Assembly: GCF_030815485.1 (NCBI RefSeq)
Contig: NZ_JAUSWV010000002.1
Coordinates: 1,116,001 to 1,180,000 of the forward strand
Direction: 5' to 3'
DNA from: Streptomyces rishiriensis
GTDB taxonomy: Bacteria > Actinomycetota > Actinomycetes > Streptomycetales > Streptomycetaceae
Length of the DNA stretch: 64,000 bases
Of this stretch, positions 60,998 through 64,000 are shown piece after piece. The position numbers were made by a program, and so were the translations under genes. A model generated the notes under the pieces. It made no database searches and had not been told where the DNA came from. It was given only the letters and a program-made list of their open reading frames with translations. Numbering within the stretch: position 1 is the first letter of the stretch; each line of letters begins with the position of its first letter.

Positions 60998-61180
60998 TCA
61001 GCGGCCGATCTCCTTGCGCGTGACACGGCGCAGCCTGCGCCGCTGAGAGGGATCCAGGGTGAGGTAGGCCGCCGCCGGAACCCCCAGCACGATCAGCAGG
61101 GCGGCCCACCAGGGCAGCCAGATCAGCAACAGCAGTCCGACCGCCACACCCCCTGCGGCGATCTTCGCTTTTCTCGACAT
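60998..61180 (-). CDS. Small membrane protein, hypothetical
   Basis: The 60-residue protein has a basic start (MSRKAKIAAGG), two closely spaced hydrophobic stretches (VAVGLLLLIWLPWWAALLIV and LGVPAAAYLTL) and a strongly basic C-terminus (RRRLRRVTRKEIGR). A strong GGAGG precedes the ATG. The layout suggests a hairpin membrane protein with both ends inside; the function is unknown. Confidence 0.8.
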   Translation of the reverse strand: MSRKAKIAAGGVAVGLLLLIWLPWWAALLIVLGVPAAAYLTLDPSQRRRLRRVTRKEIGR

Positions 61181-61420
61181 GTGCGTCGCCTCCTTCGCGG
61201 CCCCTGCCGCTCTCTGTCATGAAAACGGCTTCACGCCGCCCACGGTTCCGGACATGACCCCGAGACGTCCCTGAGGTACAGCCCCGAGACACCCCTGAGA
61301 CGCCCCGCCCCGGGTCGGCCGACCGGGCCGGATCCGGGCACGGTGCGCGTTTCCCGTCGGCGTGCTGTACCCTCGGCGACCCCACCTCGGGTAGTCAAGT
61401 TTGAGGAGTAGTTCATCGCT

Positions 61421-64000
61421 GTGCAGAGTGTTCCCGTGGACAGACCGCTCGAAATCTCCGAACTGGCCCGTTGCTGCGCCGTCTTCGTGCCCGGCACTCC
61501 GGCCCGGACCGGCGGTGTGGCCTTCTGGCGACCCGACGGCGGCGCTCTTCCCGCCGTAGCGGGCCGACGGGTGGAGGATCTGTCCGTCGTCCGGCCGGCC
61601 GGCGCCGGTGTGGCGCTCGTGCGTGTACCCGCCGTCCTGCTCGCGGTGGAGGAGGCCCTGCCCCTCCTCACCCGCGCGCGTGCCGTGCCGGACGGGCACC
61701 GGGCCGCCACCTTCTGGGGTGCGGCAGCCCTCCTGGCCCTGCGGTGTGTGGCGCGCGGTCTGCTGCTGCCCGGTCTGTCGCCGGAGGACCACGACGCCTG
61801 GCGGATCGGCCCGCCGGCTCCGGAGGACCTCGAGCAGGTACGCCGCCTTGCCGCCTCGATGCCGCCCGAGGCACACGCCGTGCCCGTGGACGAAGCCCTG
61901 CCTCTGCGCCTTCCCGACCCCGAGCGACTGCTGCGCGCCTTCCTGGACGCGGTGGCGGACGCGCTGCCCCGCACGCCCGCCGCCCCGCTCATGGCCGGAG
62001 GCCCGGCCTACGCGGCCCCGCAGCCCCGGTACCTGCCGGGGCTGCGCACCTGGGCGGCCGGCGTCGCCGCGGGCCACGACGCCGGCGTGCGGATCTCGCT
62101 GCGGATCGAGGTATCGGGACTCGACCTGCCCGAGATCGAGATGCCCAGGGCGGACGGCACCATGACGGGACCAGGAACGGACGGCTCCCGGTCCGGTGAA
62201 CCCGCAGCGGATGCCCACGGGTCCGGTGCCCCCGGGATCGCCGTTCCCGGGGCCGGCCGGGCGAGGCCCGGGTTCCGGGCCGTGCCGCAGGTGCACAGGG
62301 TGAGTGACCCGGCGCTCGTCGTGGACGCCGCCGACGTCTGGGCCGACTCGGGCGCCTCGCGCGGGGCGTTCGGCCCCCGCGCGCGGATGGACGTTCTGCT
62401 CGCCCTGCGCCGTGCGGCCCGTGTCTGGCCGCCCTTGACACCCCTGCTGTCGGCCACCGTGCCGGACGCCGTGGAACTCCTCGACGAGGAGGTGTCCGAG
62501 CTGTTGGGCGAGGGCTCGCAGGCACTGGCGGGCGCGGGGATCGAGGTGCACTGGCCGAGGGGCTTGGCCCGCACCGTGACCGCCCGCGCGGTCGTGGGCC
62601 CCCCGCGGGAGGCGGGTGGAACGGCCCGGTTCGGCGCGGACACGCCGTCCTTCCTGTCGGCGGACGCGCTCCTGACGTTCACCTGGTGGTTCGCACTGGG
62701 CGACCAGCAACTCACCCGCGAGGAGCTGGACCTGCTGGCCGAGGCCGACCGGCCGCTGGTGCGGCTGCGCGACCAATGGGTCCTGATCGACCCGCGGGAA
62801 CTGCGCCGCGCCCGCTCCCAGCAGGACCGCAGGATGACGCCTGTGGACGCGCTGGGCGCGGCTCTGACGGGCTCGACGGAAGTGGACGGCCGACGGGTCG
62901 ACGTGCGGCCCACCGGTTGGCTGGCGGCCCTGCGGGAGCGGCTCACGCATCCGGGGACGCAGAAGCCCGTGGAGCAGCCCGCGGCCCTCGACGCCACGCT
63001 GCGCGACTACCAGCGGCGCGGCCTGGACTGGCTGGCCCGGACCACGGCCCTGGGGCTTGGCTGCTGTCTGGCGGACGACATGGGGCTCGGCAAGACCGTC
63101 ACCCTGATCGCCCTGCACCTGCATCGGCAGACGGACGCCTCGACGGCGGGTCCCACTCTCGTGGTCTGCCCGACCTCCCTGATGGGCAACTGGCAGCGGG
63201 AGATCGAGAAGTTCGCGCCGGGCACGCCGGTGCGCCGCTTCCACGGGTCGCGACGCGATCTGGAGTCACTGGCCGACGGGGAGTTCGTCCTCACCACCTA
63301 CGGCACGCTGCGGCTGGACGCCGGGCGGCTCCGCAAGGTGCCGTGGGGCCTCGTCGTGGCGGACGAGGCGCAGCACGTGAAGAACCCGTACTCGGCGACC
63401 GCGCGGGCACTGCGCACCATCGACGCACGCGCGCGTGTGGCACTCACGGGCACCCCGGTGGAGAACAACCTGTCGGAGCTGTGGGCGATCCTGGACTGGA
63501 CGACACCCGGCCTGCTGGGCCGGCTCGGCGCCTTCCGCACGCGGTACGCGCGGGCCGTCGAGAGCGGCGGGGACCCGGCCGCGGCGGAGCGGCTCGGCCG
63601 ACTCGTGGGACCGTTCCTGCTGCGCCGCCGCAAGTCGGACCCCGGGATCGCCCCCGAGCTGCCGCCCAAGACCGAGACCGATCGGCCCGTGGCCCTCACC
63701 ACGGAGCAGACCGGCCTGTACGAGGCCGTGGTGCGCGAGACGCTCGCCGCGATCGCCGAAGCCGACGACATGGCGCGCCGAGGGCTGATCGTGAAGCTCC
63801 TGACCGGCCTCAAACAGATCTGCAACCACCCTGCGCAGTACCTCAAGGAGGAACGGCCCAGGACCGCCGGACGCTCCGGGAAACTCGAACTCCTCGACGA
63901 ACTGCTGGACACCCTCCTCGCCGAGGGGGCGAGTGTGCTGGTCTTCACGCAGTACGTGCGCCTCGCGCGGCTCCTCGAACAGCATCTGGCGGCGCGGGGC
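61421..64000 (+). CDS. SNF2-family DNA helicase/ATPase, 3' end outside window
   Basis: The frame is open to the window end with 860 codons visible. After a ~500-residue N-terminal part (SNF2 helicase-associated type, ending LTFTWWFALGDQQLTREELD) comes the ATPase core: LADDMGLGKTVTLIALHL (Walker A), VVCPTSLMGNWQREIEKFAP, VADEAQHVKNP (motif II) and ALTGTPVENNLSELWAILDW. The C-terminal lobe is just starting (KLELLDELLDTLL). Such proteins move along or remodel DNA-protein complexes; the actinobacterial type often precedes a SWIM zinc-finger gene, which would lie beyond the window. The GTG at 61421 follows GAGGAG at a long spacing of 12; GTG 61436 is an alternative. Confidence 0.93.
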   Translation, partial: MQSVPVDRPLEISELARCCAVFVPGTPARTGGVAFWRPDGGALPAVAGRRVEDLSVVRPAGAGVALVRVPAVLLAVEEALPLLTRARAVPDGHRAATFWGAAALLALRCVARGLLLPGLSPEDHDAWRIGPPAPEDLEQVRRLAASMPPEAHAVPVDEALPLRLPDPERLLRAFLDAVADALPRTPAAPLMAGGPAYAAPQPRYLPGLRTWAAGVAAGHDAGVRISLRIEVSGLDLPEIEMPRADGTMTGPGTDGSRSGEPAADAHGSGAPGIAVPGAGRARPGFRAVPQVHRVSDPALVVDAADVWADSGASRGAFGPRARMDVLLALRRAARVWPPLTPLLSATVPDAVELLDEEVSELLGEGSQALAGAGIEVHWPRGLARTVTARAVVGPPREAGGTARFGADTPSFLSADALLTFTWWFALGDQQLTREELDLLAEADRPLVRLRDQWVLIDPRELRRARSQQDRRMTPVDALGAALTGSTEVDGRRVDVRPTGWLAALRERLTHPGTQKPVEQPAALDATLRDYQRRGLDWLARTTALGLGCCLADDMGLGKTVTLIALHLHRQTDASTAGPTLVVCPTSLMGNWQREIEKFAPGTPVRRFHGSRRDLESLADGEFVLTTYGTLRLDAGRLRKVPWGLVVADEAQHVKNPYSATARALRTIDARARVALTGTPVENNLSELWAILDWTTPGLLGRLGAFRTRYARAVESGGDPAAAERLGRLVGPFLLRRRKSDPGIAPELPPKTETDRPVALTTEQTGLYEAVVRETLAAIAEADDMARRGLIVKLLTGLKQICNHPAQYLKEERPRTAGRSGKLELLDELLDTLLAEGASVLVFTQYVRLARLLEQHLAARG

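Noticed and set aside
61366..61399. Possible palindrome TACCC...GGGTA upstream of the SNF2 gene
   Set aside because: Only five bases pair perfectly and the inner bases mismatch, so it is not distinguishable from chance.
1..64000. CRISPR arrays, tRNA or rRNA genes and insertion sequences
   Set aside because: No spaced identical repeats, no cloverleaf-like GGTTCGA stretches in context, and no transposase motifs were found by reading; a tRNAscan or IS search was not possible.

Overview
The window looks like chromosomal DNA of a Streptomyces. GC content is very high and third codon positions are almost always G or C. GTG and TTG starts and AGGAGG-type ribosome sites are common. Several genes are typical of this genus: a conservon, a DUF5709 gene, a type B L31 gene, an MltG homologue, a DUF3516 helicase and a PucR regulator. 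No tRNA, rRNA, insertion sequence, integrase or CRISPR array was recognised. All product names come from reading the sequence and none has been database-checked.

Layout. 1-5.7 kb: the 3' part of a DUF5682-VWA fusion gene, translationally coupled to a SWIM zinc-finger gene (part of a MoxR/VWA-type locus). 5.7-9.0 kb: a DinB-fold protein and a GH-A-type glycosidase with CBM-like modules. 9.0-21.4 kb: the most interesting region. A divergent, degenerate P450 precedes a co-directional set: acyl-CoA carboxylase beta chain, fatty acyl-AMP ligase, an ACP-KS-AT-ACP-TE polyketide synthase, a Tat-exported antigen-85-like esterase, a PucR regulator and a secreted cutinase. This is the gene content, and most of the domain order, of the mycobacterial mycolic-acid condensation locus (accD4-fadD32-pks13-Rv3802c-fbp), in a genus not known to make mycolates. 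21.4-28 kb: secreted lipase, ScyD/ScyE-like propeller, OsmC protein, DEAD-box RNA helicase and cold-shock protein.

28-37.7 kb: two small enzymes or regulators, an amino-acid permease with a universal stress protein, YjbQ, a flavin monooxygenase, MltG, a MarR regulator divergent from an ABC exporter, and a dicarboxylate symporter. 37.9-44.4 kb: a PNGase A-like secreted amidase, an L,D-transpeptidase-like lipoprotein gene broken in a G7 tract, and a heterodimeric ABC exporter whose two ATPase domains have lost complementary motifs. 44.4-45.2 kb: a degenerate GGTGCC-type repeat block with no convincing gene. 45.2-50.4 kb: DUF5709 protein, L31 type B, a YdjM-like membrane hydrolase, a DUF3516 helicase and acyl-CoA thioesterase II. 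50.4-57.6 kb: a conservon (CvnA-B-C-D) with an extra roadblock gene, a DUF6397 gene, an F420-type oxidoreductase and an MHYT-domain membrane protein. 57.7-64 kb: a methyltransferase, an alpha/beta-hydrolase remnant, a DUF2236 (MpaB-like) protein, hypotheticals, and an SNF2 helicase cut by the window end.

Functional reading of the 10.8-21.3 kb set (inference): the carboxylase makes an alpha-carboxyacyl-CoA; the ligase adenylates a second fatty acid and loads the N-terminal ACP; the KS condenses the two; the thioesterase releases or transfers the product; and the antigen-85-like and cutinase enzymes act on the lipid outside the membrane. No ketoreductase is visible nearby, so the product may stay a beta-keto lipid or be reduced by an enzyme encoded elsewhere.
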